64,000 bases of DNA from Buchnera aphidicola (Hyalopterus amygdali). Its GTDB lineage: Bacteria; Pseudomonadota; Gammaproteobacteria; Enterobacterales; Enterobacteriaceae. The stretch covers positions 124,001-188,000 of the forward strand of contig NZ_OZ060383.1 of assembly GCF_964059015.1 (NCBI RefSeq). The letters are read 5' to 3'. Positions 31,487 through 40,985 of this stretch are shown here, piece after piece. A program made the translations under genes and the position numbers. Position 1 is the first letter of the stretch. Each line of letters opens with the position of its first letter. Under the pieces are notes generated by a model. That model searched no databases and was not told where the DNA came from. It saw only the letters and a list, made by a program, of their open reading frames with translations.

Positions 31487-31978
31487 TTAATTAGAATAAC
31501 TATTTTTTATAAGAATAATCATACCAAAAAAAATACTACAATCAGCTATATTAAATGTTGGAAAGTGATAATGTTTAATATGTAAATCGATGAAATCTAT
31601 TACAAAACCGTAATAAATACGATCGATTAAATTACCTATTGCTCCAGCAAGAATCATTGAATAAGAATAAATTTTATTTTTATCTATTTTTTTTAATTTT
31701 ATTATTTTTGAACATATTATTAATATAATAACTATACTAAATATTGAGAGAAAATATTTTTGCCATCCTCCTTGATCTGATAGTATGTTAAATGCAGCTC
31801 CAAAATTATGTACATGAAATATATTTAATATTAGAAAGATTTTTTGTTTTTCATATATATTCAAATTATTTAAAATCCATTTTTTACTATAAAAATCTAT
31901 TGTTATAATAAAAATTATTATAGTTATATAAATCCAATAATTTTTCTGAAAATAGTATTTTTTTTTATATAAAAACAC
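31487..31978 (-). CDS. lspA: Lipoprotein signal peptidase
   Basis: Aspartic protease in the inner membrane that removes prolipoprotein signal peptides. 163 residues (E. coli 164) with four membrane segments (about residues 14-31, 70-90, 98-116 and 140-160). The catalytic Asp residues lie in GNLIDRIYYGFVIDFID and FNIADCSIFFG; NFGAAFNIL is also present. GTG at 31978 is the start, inside the last codons of ileS (14-base overlap), with GGAG of the ileS end serving as Shine-Dalgarno. This tight coupling to ileS is ancestral, since lspA follows ileS in E. coli too. Confidence 0.95.
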   Translation of the reverse strand: MFLYKKKYYFQKNYWIYITIIIFIITIDFYSKKWILNNLNIYEKQKIFLILNIFHVHNFGAAFNILSDQGGWQKYFLSIFSIVIILIICSKIIKLKKIDKNKIYSYSMILAGAIGNLIDRIYYGFVIDFIDLHIKHYHFPTFNIADCSIFFGMIILIKNSYSN

Positions 31979-34784
31979 GTTTTTCTCCGTTTCCTATTGT
32001 ATTTTCAATACAACGTGAACAAATTTTTTGATCATTTTCATTTTTTTTTAAAATACTATAATGCCAACATCTTGGACATTTTTCTTCTGTCATTTTTTTT
32101 ATAAATATTTTAAAATTTGATATTTTTTTACTTTTTTTTGAATTTTTTGGTGCTTGATTATATAATTTTATTTGAACTTGAGATGTTAAAAAAATAAATT
32201 TTAATTCATCTCCTAAATTTTTTAGTTTTTCATTTAATTCTGGCATTACGTATAACGTTAAATGTGCTTCTAATGAATGGCTGATATTTTTATTATGTAT
32301 TTCTTCTTCTAAAAATTTGTTTATTTCATTTTTTATTTCTATTATATAATCCCAAAATTGATAATTAAATATATTGTTTTCATCTAAATAAAATAGTTTA
32401 TCAAACCATTCTTCTGTAAATACATATTTAGAATTGTTTCCAGGTAAATGAGTCCAAATTTCGTTAGCTGTAAAAGATAATATTGGTGCTATCCATCTCA
32501 CTAATGCATGAATTATATAATACATAGCGGTTTGGGAACTACGTCTTTCTTGACTATTTTGTTTGAGAGTATATTGTCTATCTTTTATGATATCAAGATA
32601 GAAAGAACCCATTTCAACTGAACAAAAATACATTAAACGTTTAATTACCGCATGAAAGTTATATTTTTTATAAAATTCAATGATTTCATCTTGAGCTTTT
32701 TTTGTTTGACCTATAGCCCATTGATCTAATAAAACCATTTTTTCTTTAAAAATAGTATTTTTTTTTGGATCAAAATCACTTATATTTCCTAAAATAAAAC
32801 GTGCTGTATTTCTTATTCTTCGATAAATATCTGAAGAACGTTTTAAAATTTCATCAGAAATAGAAATGTCATTAGTATAATTCGAAGATGCCACCCAAAG
32901 TCTTAAAATATCTGCACCTAATGTTTTTACTATCTCATTAGGACTAAGTGTATTACCTATAGATTTAGACATTTTTTGACCATTTTTATCTATTACGAAA
33001 CCATGAGTTATAACTTCAGAATATGGTGGTTTATTTTTTTTTAACATAGAGATAATTAATGACGACATAAACCATCCTCTATGTTGATCTGAACCTTCTA
33101 AAAACATATCTGCAGAATTTTTTTGGTATTTTTTATTTTCATAGTTTATTAAAGTATGCGTACTACCTGATTCAAACCATACGTCTAAGATATCGAATAT
33201 CTTACAATACATATTGTGTGTTTTACCTAATATTTCTTTTTTATCAATTTTCCACCAGGCTTTTATCCCTTCTAATTGAACTTTTTTTATTATTTTTTTC
33301 ATTAATAGATAAGTTTTAGGATGTATATCTCCTGTTTCTTTATGTACGAAAAAACACATTGGAACACCCCATTTTCTTTGTCTTGAAATGCACCAATCAG
33401 GTCTTTTTTTAATCATCTCCCTTATTCTTATTTCTCCCCATTTTGGTATCCATGAAACTTTTCTAATTTCTTCGAGGGTTTTACAACGTAGTTTATTTTG
33501 ATCAATCTTTATAAACCATTGCTGAGTAGCTCGGAAGATCACAGGAGTTTTATGTCTCCAACAATGTGGATAACTATGTTTTAAAAATTCATGATGTAGT
33601 AAACAATCTTTTTTAATTAGAATATCTATAATAATTTTATTTGCTTTAAAAATATTTATACCATCTAATTCAGGATGTACGTTATTTATATAATCACCTT
33701 TAAAATCTACTAAATTAATTGTTTTTATATTGTATTTTTGACTTACAATATAATCTTCTTCTCCATGATCAGGAGCTGTATGAACAGATCCTGTTCCTGA
33801 ATCAAGAGTGACATGTTTGCCTAATATTACAGGTAAGGAAACATTTTCCAAAAATGGATGCAAAAATTCCTTTCCTTCTAGATCTTTTCCTTGAAAAGAA
33901 GATAAAATGTTCCATTTTTCTATCTTTAAAATTTTCATTACATTAGAAACTAATGCTTTTGCTAAAATTAAATTTAACTTTTTAGTTTTTACTAATTGAT
34001 ATTCAATTTTTGGGTGTACTGTAATAGCTTGACTCGATGGAAGAGTCCATGGTGTAGTTGTCCAAATAGGCAAATGTATATCTTTGTTGTTTAATGTATC
34101 AATATTAAATATTTCTTTAAACATTTTATTATTTTTATTTTTCATTGAAACGAATATTGAATCAGATTTTTTATAGAAATATTCAATTTCTGCATCAGAT
34201 AAAGATGAATGACATTTTAAACACCAATGTATAGGTTTAAATGCTTTATATAAGTATTTTTTTTTAATTATTTTAGATAATGTTTTAATTATATTAGCTT
34301 CGTTTTGAAAGTCCATTGTAAGATGTGCATTTTCCCAATCTCCAATTATACCTAATCTAATAAAATCTTCTTTTTGTTTTTTTACTTGTTTTTTTGCATA
34401 TTTTCTGCATTTATCCTGAAATATTTGAGTGTCTATTTGTTTGCTGATCAAACCAATTTCTTCTTCTACTTTTTGTTCAATAGGTAAGCCATGACAATCC
34501 CAAGAAGGTATATATGGAGCATCAAAACCCGACATATTTTTAGATTTTATAATAATATCTTTTAAAATTTTATTTACTGCATGACCAATATGAATGTTTC
34601 CATTAGCATATGGCGGTCCATCATGAAGATAAAATATTTCCTTTCCTTCTTTTTTTTGTCGTATTAATTGATAAAGATTATTTAGATACCAATTTTTTAA
34701 TATTTCTGGTTCTTTTTGAGAAAGATTAGCGCGCATAGAGAAAGAGGTTTGAGGTAAATTTAAAGTATTTTTGTAATCATTCAT
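31965..34784 (-). CDS. ileS: Isoleucyl-tRNA synthetase
   Basis: Class I synthetase, 939 residues (E. coli 938). GNIHIGHAVNK carries the HIGH motif near residue 64. The CP1 editing domain (about 200-400) contains TTPWTLPSSQA and VHTAPDHGEEDY. The KMSKS loop is near residue 600 in KMSKSIGNT. The C-terminal zinc finger has CPRCW and CSRC in the last 40 residues. Its 3' end overlaps lspA, and ribF lies 24 bases upstream. The gene order ribF-ileS-lspA equals that of E. coli. Confidence 0.99.
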   Translation of the reverse strand: MNDYKNTLNLPQTSFSMRANLSQKEPEILKNWYLNNLYQLIRQKKEGKEIFYLHDGPPYANGNIHIGHAVNKILKDIIIKSKNMSGFDAPYIPSWDCHGLPIEQKVEEEIGLISKQIDTQIFQDKCRKYAKKQVKKQKEDFIRLGIIGDWENAHLTMDFQNEANIIKTLSKIIKKKYLYKAFKPIHWCLKCHSSLSDAEIEYFYKKSDSIFVSMKNKNNKMFKEIFNIDTLNNKDIHLPIWTTTPWTLPSSQAITVHPKIEYQLVKTKKLNLILAKALVSNVMKILKIEKWNILSSFQGKDLEGKEFLHPFLENVSLPVILGKHVTLDSGTGSVHTAPDHGEEDYIVSQKYNIKTINLVDFKGDYINNVHPELDGINIFKANKIIIDILIKKDCLLHHEFLKHSYPHCWRHKTPVIFRATQQWFIKIDQNKLRCKTLEEIRKVSWIPKWGEIRIREMIKKRPDWCISRQRKWGVPMCFFVHKETGDIHPKTYLLMKKIIKKVQLEGIKAWWKIDKKEILGKTHNMYCKIFDILDVWFESGSTHTLINYENKKYQKNSADMFLEGSDQHRGWFMSSLIISMLKKNKPPYSEVITHGFVIDKNGQKMSKSIGNTLSPNEIVKTLGADILRLWVASSNYTNDISISDEILKRSSDIYRRIRNTARFILGNISDFDPKKNTIFKEKMVLLDQWAIGQTKKAQDEIIEFYKKYNFHAVIKRLMYFCSVEMGSFYLDIIKDRQYTLKQNSQERRSSQTAMYYIIHALVRWIAPILSFTANEIWTHLPGNNSKYVFTEEWFDKLFYLDENNIFNYQFWDYIIEIKNEINKFLEEEIHNKNISHSLEAHLTLYVMPELNEKLKNLGDELKFIFLTSQVQIKLYNQAPKNSKKSKKISNFKIFIKKMTEEKCPRCWHYSILKKNENDQKICSRCIENTIGNGEKRVFI

Positions 34785-34808
34785 AATGTTCTCTTTTTTT
34801 ATTTATAC

Positions 34809-35747
34809 TTAAATATGAAAATATTTTTTAGTAATATTAATATCTTTAGAAATCTGTTCTTTTAGCTTTTCTATCGAGGAAAAAAAAATCTCATCTCGTA
34901 TTTTTTTATATATAGAAACTTCTATTTTTTTTTTATATAAATCTAAGTTTACATCGAATAAGTAAACTTCAAGAAGCCTATTTTCTTCTAAATAATTATG
35001 GTTAGGCTGAACTTTAATATTGCATATTCCTAAAATATTTTTTTTTGAGATACAGGATACTTTTACTGCATATACTCCATTATTTATTGGAATATTATTA
35101 TTTAATAGTATATTTGCTGTTGGATATCCTAATTTTCGTCCTATTTTTTTTCCATGGATTACTCTACCTATGATACTAAATGGGCGACCGAGTAATTCAG
35201 TTGCCATTTTGAATTTATTCTCTAATAAATATTTTCTAATAATAGTACTACTTACTTTAATATTATATTTTTTATATAAAAACGACTTAATTTCTATAAC
35301 ATTAAAATTATGTTGTTTTCCGATTTTTTTTAATAAAGATATATTGCCTTCTCTTTTTGATCCAAATCTAAAATTTTCTCCGACTATGATAAATTTTACA
35401 TTTAATTTTTTTATTAAAAATTTTTTGATAAATTTCTCTGAACTTAAAGATGAAAAATTTTTGTTAAATTTAATACACAAAATGATATCAATTTTATGTA
35501 ATTGGATGTACTTAATTTTATTTTGTAATGTTGTTATTCTTTTAGGAGGGTCTTGATTATTTAAAAATTCTAAAGGTTGTGGTTCAAATAATATTACTAT
35601 AGTTTGTATGTTATTTTTTTTTCCTATTTTATATAAATTTGAAAGTAATATTTGATGACCTAAATGTATTCCATCAAAATTTCCAATGCTAATAGCAGAA
35701 TTCGAGTCTATTTTTTTTAAATTATGTATGCCTCGTATAAGTTTCAT
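34809..35747 (-). CDS. ribF: Bifunctional riboflavin kinase/FAD synthetase
   Basis: Converts riboflavin to FMN and FAD. 312 residues (E. coli 313). The N-terminal adenylyltransferase half carries AISIGNFDGIHLGHQ (near residues 20-34), IVGENFRFGSKREGN and SSTIIRKYLL. The C-terminal kinase half carries GRVIHGKKIGRKLGYPTANI and ends in the riboflavin-kinase fold. FMN produced here would serve complex I (NuoF), which is encoded in the same window. The gene is divergent from rpsT across about 160 bases. Confidence 0.97.
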   Translation of the reverse strand: MKLIRGIHNLKKIDSNSAISIGNFDGIHLGHQILLSNLYKIGKKNNIQTIVILFEPQPLEFLNNQDPPKRITTLQNKIKYIQLHKIDIILCIKFNKNFSSLSSEKFIKKFLIKKLNVKFIIVGENFRFGSKREGNISLLKKIGKQHNFNVIEIKSFLYKKYNIKVSSTIIRKYLLENKFKMATELLGRPFSIIGRVIHGKKIGRKLGYPTANILLNNNIPINNGVYAVKVSCISKKNILGICNIKVQPNHNYLEENRLLEVYLFDVNLDLYKKKIEVSIYKKIRDEIFFSSIEKLKEQISKDINITKKYFHI

Positions 35748-35908
35748 TATTAATCGACCTCATGAAAAATGAAGTAATCTTTATATTAAAATTTTTTACT
35801 TATTTTATAAATAACTTTAATGTATCGTCCTTATAATATATAATATTATCCTCACATATATAAAAAGTTTTATTAGATTTAAATTATTTTTTATAATAGG
35901 AGTTGAAA

Positions 35909-36178
35909 TTGGCAAATATTAAATCTGCTAAAAAAGATGCTATAACTTCAGAAGAACGTCGTAAAAAAAATGCTAGTAATCGTTCAAGGATTCGCACTTT
36001 AATAAAAAAAGTCCGCCTTTCTATTGCTTCTGGAGATAAAGAAAAATCATATGATGCTTTTAAAAGAATGCAACCTATTATTGATAAGTATGCAACTAAA
36101 GGTTTGATACACAAAAATAAAGCTGCAAGATATAAATCTATTTTATCTTTAAAGATCATGAAATTACAAAAAAATTAA
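35909..36178 (+). CDS. rpsT: 30S ribosomal protein S20 (UUG start)
   Basis: Primary 16S rRNA-binding protein. TTG at 35909 gives 89 residues (E. coli 87) beginning [11 protein letters not shown], exactly where E. coli S20 begins with its own UUG. An in-frame TTG two codons earlier (35903) falls right against AGGAG (35898-35902) and is too close; the chosen codon is 6 bases away. The helical, Lys/Arg-rich sequence ends with [16 protein letters not shown]. The weak start is part of S20 translational autoregulation in E. coli. A hairpin terminator follows. Confidence 0.96.
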   Translation: MANIKSAKKDAITSEERRKKNASNRSRIRTLIKKVRLSIASGDKEKSYDAFKRMQPIIDKYATKGLIHKNKAARYKSILSLKIMKLQKN

Positions 36179-36189
36179 TTATTGAAGAT

Positions 36190-36237
36190 AGTATTGCCTC
36201 TAATTTTATTAAGAAGCAATACTGTATAATTTTTTTA
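36190..36237 (+). terminator. Intrinsic terminator after rpsT
   Basis: Stem AGTATTGC (36190-36197) pairs with GCAATACT (36216-36223); the loop is A/T rich, and a T run follows at 36231-36237. It lies between the convergent genes rpsT and dnaJ, 12 bases after the rpsT stop. On the other strand the tail is not a clean U-run, so I assign it to rpsT. Confidence 0.75.
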
Positions 36238-37371
36238 TTTGGTTAAATCATCAAAAAATCTTTTTACACCATCAAAAAATCTTTTCGAACGTGGACTGTT
36301 TTTGTCTCCTCGAAAACTATTAAAACTATTTCCTAATTCATGTAAGAGGCGTTTTTGTTCTTCATTCAGATTTACTGGTGTTTCTACAACTACACGACAT
36401 AATAAATCACCTTGACTTCTACCTTGTATTGATTTTACACCTCTTCCTCGAATTCGAAATAGTTTTCCTGATTGAGTTTCAGATGGTATTTTTAATTTAA
36501 CTCTGCCATCTAATGTAGGTACTTCTATTTCTCCACCTAATGCAGCCATAGTAAAATTAATTGGTACTTCACAGTACAGATTGTTTTCTTCTCGTTCAAA
36601 AATAGAATGTTTATTTACTGTTATTTGAACATATAGATCACCTGATTGTGCACCATTTGTTCCCGCTTCACCTTCGTTGTTTAATCGTATTCTATCATTA
36701 GTATCAATACCAGGTGGGATTTTTACTGATAATGTTTTATGTGTTTTTGTTCTTCCTTGTCCACGACATATATGACATGGATTTTTAATTACTGAACCTC
36801 TTCCATTACATGTAGGACATGATTGTTGGACAGTAAAAAATCCCTTTCTGATATGAACTTGACCCTTTCCATGACATGTAGCACAACCTTGAGGTGTAGT
36901 TCCATGACGTGCTCCGCTACCGTAACAACTTTGACATTTTTGAAGTGTAGGAATTCGTATTTCTTTTATAATACCTTTTACTGCTTCTTCTAAAGAAATT
37001 TCCATATTGTAGCACAAGTCAGCTCCTTTTTTTACTCTTTGATTTCTAGCATTACCAAAAATATCTCCGAATACATCACCAAAAATATCTCCAAAATCTG
37101 TATCGCTAGTAAAAGTACTATATGTATTATTTTGATTATAACCATTTTCAAAAGCAGCATGTCCATATTGATCATATGCACTTCTTTTCTCTGTATTTAT
37201 TAGAATTTCATATGCTTCTTTTATTTCTTTAAATTTGTTTTCAGCATTTTTGTCTTTTTGATTACGATCAGGATGATATTTCATTGCTAATCTTTTATAA
37301 GCTTTTTTTATTTCTCGTTCTTCAGCTGATTTAGGAATTCCTAAAATTTGATAATAGTCTTTTTTTGACAT
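36235..37371 (-). CDS. dnaJ: Chaperone protein DnaJ
   Basis: Hsp40 co-chaperone that delivers substrates to DnaK and stimulates its ATPase. 378 residues (E. coli 376). The J domain has HPD at about residue 33 ([11 protein letters not shown]). A Gly/Phe-rich linker (about 75-110) is reduced in Gly but still present. Four CxxCxGxG-type zinc repeats lie near residues 145-210 ([32 protein letters not shown]). A C-terminal substrate-binding domain follows. It lies 105 bases downstream of dnaK, separated by a G+C-rich hairpin. Confidence 0.98.
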   Translation of the reverse strand: MSKKDYYQILGIPKSAEEREIKKAYKRLAMKYHPDRNQKDKNAENKFKEIKEAYEILINTEKRSAYDQYGHAAFENGYNQNNTYSTFTSDTDFGDIFGDVFGDIFGNARNQRVKKGADLCYNMEISLEEAVKGIIKEIRIPTLQKCQSCYGSGARHGTTPQGCATCHGKGQVHIRKGFFTVQQSCPTCNGRGSVIKNPCHICRGQGRTKTHKTLSVKIPPGIDTNDRIRLNNEGEAGTNGAQSGDLYVQITVNKHSIFEREENNLYCEVPINFTMAALGGEIEVPTLDGRVKLKIPSETQSGKLFRIRGRGVKSIQGRSQGDLLCRVVVETPVNLNEEQKRLLHELGNSFNSFRGDKNSPRSKRFFDGVKRFFDDLTK

Positions 37372-37401
37372 GTGATAACTCTCTTTTCTTTTAAAACAAG
37401 T

Positions 37402-37432
37402 ACACGGGCGTAGATTTTTTCTACGCCCGTGT
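37402..37432 (-). terminator. Conserved G+C-rich hairpin between dnaK and dnaJ
   Basis: Perfect 13-base inverted repeat (37402-37414 and 37420-37432), arm ACACGGGCGTAGA, with a five-base T loop on the plus strand. It is the most G+C-rich spot among the spacers. From memory, E. coli has a hairpin with the same CACGGGCG / CGCCCGTG arms in the same dnaK-dnaJ gap. It may reduce read-through into dnaJ or protect the 3' end of dnaK RNA; no strong U-run follows on the minus strand. Confidence 0.75.
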
Positions 37433-37476
37433 TATTTAAAAGATAATTCTAAATTTTTGTGTTTTTTGAGTAAATT

Positions 37477-39393
37477 TTATTTTTTAGGATCTTTTATTTC
37501 TTCAAATTCTGCATCCACAACATTTTCATTTTTGTCTGACGCAGATGAATGTGTTGTATTTTTTTTGTTTTCTTCTGATTTATTTTGATGTATTTCTGTT
37601 AGTTTAGATGAAATTTTTAAGAGATTTTGTATATTTTTTTCAATTTCATTTTTGTTTTCTCCCTTTAATGATTTTTCTAATTCATCTAAAGCAGATCTAA
37701 TTTTATCTAAATCTGTTTTTTCTATTTTGTTTTTATTTTCATCTAGTTGTTTTTTTGTGCTATGAATCAGTTGATCACCTTGATTTCTTATTTGAATTAA
37801 TTCTTCAAATTTTTTATCTGCTTCAGAATTTGCCTCAGCATCATTAATCATTTTTTTTATTTCTTCTTCGTTCAGTCCAGAAGATGCCTTAATAGTAATT
37901 TTTTGTTCTTTTCCAGTTTTTTTATCTTTTGCAGATACATGTAATATACCATCAGAATCAATGTCAAATGTTACTTCAATTTGAGCTGTTCCTCTTGGTG
38001 CAGGTTCAATTCCATCTAAATTAAATTGTCCCAAAGATTTGTTATCTAATGCTCTTTTTCTTTCACCTTGAAGTACATGTATTGTTACTGCTGATTGGTT
38101 ATCTTCTGCTGTTGAAAAAACTTGGCTGTGTTTAGTAGGAATAGTAGTATTTTTATTAATGAGTGAAGTCATAATACCACCCATTGTTTCAATTCCTAAT
38201 GATAGTGGAGTAACATCAAGTAATAAAACATCTTTCACATCGCCTGAAAGTACTCCTCCTTGAACTGCTGCTCCAACTGCTACAGCTTCATCTGGATTGA
38301 CATCTTTTCTAGGTTCTTTTCCGAAAAATTCCGCTACTTTAGATTGCACCATAGGCATACGTGTTTGACCGCCTACTAAGATTACATCATTAATATCTGA
38401 AACAGATAGATTTGCATCTTTTAATGCCACTTTAAGTGGTTCAATTGATCGTAGTACTAGATCTTCTACTAAAGATTCTAATTTTGAACGAGTAACCTTT
38501 ATATTTAAATGTTTAGGACCATTAGAATCTGCTGTGATATATGGCAAATTAACATCAGTTTGTTGTGCTGATGATAATTCTATTTTTGCTTTTTCTGCAG
38601 ATTCTTTTAATCTTTGCATAGCCAATGGATCTTTTCTTAAATCTATACCTTGCTCTTTTTTAAATTCTTGTACTAGATAGTTAATTAGTCTGCTATCAAA
38701 ATCTTCTCCACCAAGATGGGTATCTCCATTAGTAGATAATACTTCAAATGTTTTTTCTTTATCAACATCGTCAATTTCAATAATTGATATGTCAAAAGTT
38801 CCTCCACCTAAATCATAAACTGCTATAGTTCTATTACCCTCTCCTTTATCTAAACCGTAAGCAAGTGCGGCGGCTGTAGGTTCGTTAATTATTCTTTTAA
38901 CTTCTAGTCCTGCTATTTTTCCAGCATCTTTTGTTGCCTGTCTCTGAGCATCATTAAAATAAGCAGGAACTGTAATAACAGCTTCTTTTATGGATTCCCC
39001 TAAATAGTCTTCTGCTGTTTTTTTCATTTTTTTTAATACTTCAGCGGAAATTTGAGGAGGTGCCATTTTTTGTTTTTTTACATCAATCCAAGCATCACCA
39101 TTTTCAGAATTTACAATGGCATATGGCATAATTTTTATATCGCGCTGAACTTCGTCATCTTTAAATTTTCTACCAATTAAACGTTTTATAGCAAATAATG
39201 TATTTTTGGGATTAGTAATAGCTTGACGTTTAGCAGGTTGTCCTACTAAGACTTCTCCTTCTTGAGTATACGCAATAATTGAAGGTGTAGTACGATCACC
39301 TTCTGAATTTTCTAAAACACGTGGTTTATTGCCATCCATAATGGCAACACAAGAGTTGGTTGTTCCCAAGTCAATACCAATAATTTTACCCAT
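37477..39393 (-). CDS. dnaK: Chaperone protein DnaK (Hsp70)
   Basis: 638 residues from ATG 39393, the same as E. coli. The upstream in-frame ATG at 39399 lies only one base from AGGAG, whereas the chosen ATG is 7 bases away. The nucleotide-binding domain has [30 protein letters not shown] and [13 protein letters not shown]. The interdomain linker is [16 protein letters not shown] substrate-binding beta domain and helical lid follow, ending in an acidic tail ([10 protein letters not shown]). Heat-shock type promoter found about 130 bases upstream. Confidence 0.99.
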   Translation of the reverse strand: MGKIIGIDLGTTNSCVAIMDGNKPRVLENSEGDRTTPSIIAYTQEGEVLVGQPAKRQAITNPKNTLFAIKRLIGRKFKDDEVQRDIKIMPYAIVNSENGDAWIDVKKQKMAPPQISAEVLKKMKKTAEDYLGESIKEAVITVPAYFNDAQRQATKDAGKIAGLEVKRIINEPTAAALAYGLDKGEGNRTIAVYDLGGGTFDISIIEIDDVDKEKTFEVLSTNGDTHLGGEDFDSRLINYLVQEFKKEQGIDLRKDPLAMQRLKESAEKAKIELSSAQQTDVNLPYITADSNGPKHLNIKVTRSKLESLVEDLVLRSIEPLKVALKDANLSVSDINDVILVGGQTRMPMVQSKVAEFFGKEPRKDVNPDEAVAVGAAVQGGVLSGDVKDVLLLDVTPLSLGIETMGGIMTSLINKNTTIPTKHSQVFSTAEDNQSAVTIHVLQGERKRALDNKSLGQFNLDGIEPAPRGTAQIEVTFDIDSDGILHVSAKDKKTGKEQKITIKASSGLNEEEIKKMINDAEANSEADKKFEELIQIRNQGDQLIHSTKKQLDENKNKIEKTDLDKIRSALDELEKSLKGENKNEIEKNIQNLLKISSKLTEIHQNKSEENKKNTTHSSASDKNENVVDAEFEEIKDPKK

Positions 39394-39761
39394 TAACATT
39401 CTCCTATTTATAATATCTTGATAAATTGGGTTTGCAACCTTTATGCGGCCATTTTTTTTGGCTTGATAATTAGCTACATAGGATTGTTTTTTAATATTTT
39501 GATATATTGTTGAATGATTATTAGATGGGGTCTTTTTTCAAGTCATCAAGGTCTGAGTATAAAAAAAATACTTTTTTTAAACCAATTTCTTTTAATTAAT
39601 AATTAATGTAATTTATTATTACATATTTTTCATGTATATTTTATTAATATTTATTTAAATTAATTCAATCAGAATAATTTACATTTTTTATATGAAATAC
39701 AATACACTATTCAAGTGTACTTCTTATAAATTTTGATGTATTTTATGCATGGGAAATAATT
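39394..39761 (+). other. Divergent dnaK/nuoA control region
   Basis: 368 bases without a gene. The dnaK side holds AGGAG near 39404-39408, a leader, and the sigma-32 promoter at 39522-39550. The nuoA side is strongly A+T rich. It contains a small hairpin with arms TACACT (39703-39708) and AGTGTA (39714-39719), 43 bases before nuoA, and GGGAA (39751-39755) as ribosome-binding site. I could not fix the nuo promoter. No open frame here resembles a protein. Confidence 0.6.
39522..39550 (-). promoter_or_regulatory. Sigma-32 heat-shock promoter of dnaK
   Basis: Read on the minus strand: -35 element CTTGAT (39550-39545), 14-base spacer, and -10 element CCCCATCTA (39530-39522). This agrees with the RpoH consensus (CTTGAA, 13-17 bases, CCCCATNT) and, from memory, with E. 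coli dnaK P1, which also reads CTTGATGAC and GACCCCATTTA. Four consecutive C in a spacer this A+T rich is striking. It lies about 129 bases before the dnaK start codon. Confidence 0.85.
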
Positions 39762-40142
39762 ATGTCAAAAAATATTTCAGATTTTAATCAATATTTATCA
39801 TTTTTCTGGTTTATATTTTTTTCTTTGTTTTTTTGTTCTTTTATGTTATTTGCAAGTTTTTTTTTAGGAGGAAAATCAGTATCAAGATATAAAAATACTC
39901 CTTTTGAATCTGGTATTGTTGCAGTAGGTGATACATGTCTTCGTTTTTCTATAAAGTTTTATTTAATTGCTATGTTTTTTGTCATTTTTGATGTTGAAGC
40001 ACTTTATTTATATGCATGGTCTGTAACTATTGTAGAATCTGGATGGACCGGCTTTATAGAAGCAACTTTTTTTATATTTTTTATTTTTTTATCATTATTT
40101 TATTTAATTCGCGTTAAAGCTTTAAATTGGGTATCATCATAA
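39762..40142 (+). CDS. nuoA: NADH-quinone oxidoreductase subunit A
   Basis: Membrane-arm subunit of complex I, 126 residues (E. coli 147, with a longer C-terminal tail). Three membrane segments lie near residues 12-35, 63-85 and 95-118. The conserved loop KNTPFESGI and the motif [21 protein letters not shown], with acidic residues near the quinone channel, are intact. It opens the 15-kb nuo operon, with GGGAA just upstream. All subunits A to N follow on the same strand. Confidence 0.96.
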   Translation: MSKNISDFNQYLSFFWFIFFSLFFCSFMLFASFFLGGKSVSRYKNTPFESGIVAVGDTCLRFSIKFYLIAMFFVIFDVEALYLYAWSVTIVESGWTGFIEATFFIFFIFLSLFYLIRVKALNWVSS

Positions 40143-40197
40143 AATATATATGATAGCATATATTATTGATATCAAATATATTATAGGATGTGTTCAG

Positions 40198-40881
40198 ATG
40201 AAAAATAAAATGAATTATACCTTAACTAGAGCAGAGACAAGAGATCATAAAATCTATCCGAATCAAAGTATTACATCTGTTTCCGATCCGATGGAAAAAT
40301 ACTTAGAAAAAAATATTTTTATTGGTAAATTAAGCAAATTAATACATAAAGTAGTAAATTGGGGTCGAAAAAATTCTCTATGGCCTTATAATTTTGGATT
40401 ATCTTGTTGTTATGTCGAAATGGTAACAGCATTTACTTCGGTGCATGATGTTGCACGTTTTGGATCTGAAGTTTTAAGAGCTTCTCCAAGACAAGCAGAC
40501 GTAATGGTAATTGCTGGAACACCATTTATTAAAATGGCTCCTGTTATTCAGAGATTGTATGATCAAATGTTAGACCCTAAATGGGTTATTTCAATGGGTT
40601 CGTGCTCTAATTCTGGTGGTATGTATGATATTTATTCTGTTGTTCAAGGAGTAGATAAATTTTTACCGGTAGATATTTATATACCTGGTTGTCCACCTAG
40701 ACCTGAAGCATATATACATGCTTTAACATTACTTCAAAAATCAATTAGCGAAGAAAGAAGACCTTTATCTTGGATTATTGGAGAACAGGGTATATATCGT
40801 AAAAATATGTCATCAGAAAAAATACAAAAAAGAAAAAAAAGAATATCTATTGTTAATCTGCGAACTTCAGAAAAGATTTAA
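40198..40881 (+). CDS. nuoB: NADH-quinone oxidoreductase subunit B
   Basis: Carries cluster N2, the last iron-sulfur centre before quinone. ATG 40198, with AGGA 9 bases upstream, gives 227 residues (E. coli 220); ATG 40210 aligns with the E. coli start but lies 21 bases from AGGA. The N2 ligands are the tandem Cys pair in GLSCCYVEM, the Cys in MGSCSNSGG and the Cys in [23 protein letters not shown] and [14 protein letters not shown] are near-identical to E. coli. It lies 55 bases downstream of nuoA. Confidence 0.96.
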   Translation: MKNKMNYTLTRAETRDHKIYPNQSITSVSDPMEKYLEKNIFIGKLSKLIHKVVNWGRKNSLWPYNFGLSCCYVEMVTAFTSVHDVARFGSEVLRASPRQADVMVIAGTPFIKMAPVIQRLYDQMLDPKWVISMGSCSNSGGMYDIYSVVQGVDKFLPVDIYIPGCPPRPEAYIHALTLLQKSISEERRPLSWIIGEQGIYRKNMSSEKIQKRKKRISIVNLRTSEKI

Positions 40882-40985
40882 TTTACTTCAAAAAAACAAA
40901 TTTTTTCATTCTTATAAAATTAATATTTTTAAAAAATTATTGATATCAAAAATTTTTGAATTTCATCAAAAAAAATGAGAAGTCT

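Noticed and set aside
35020..35556. Plus-strand frame of 178 codons opposite ribF
   Set aside because: Fully within ribF, hydrophobic by composition only, no ribosome-binding site; a shadow frame.
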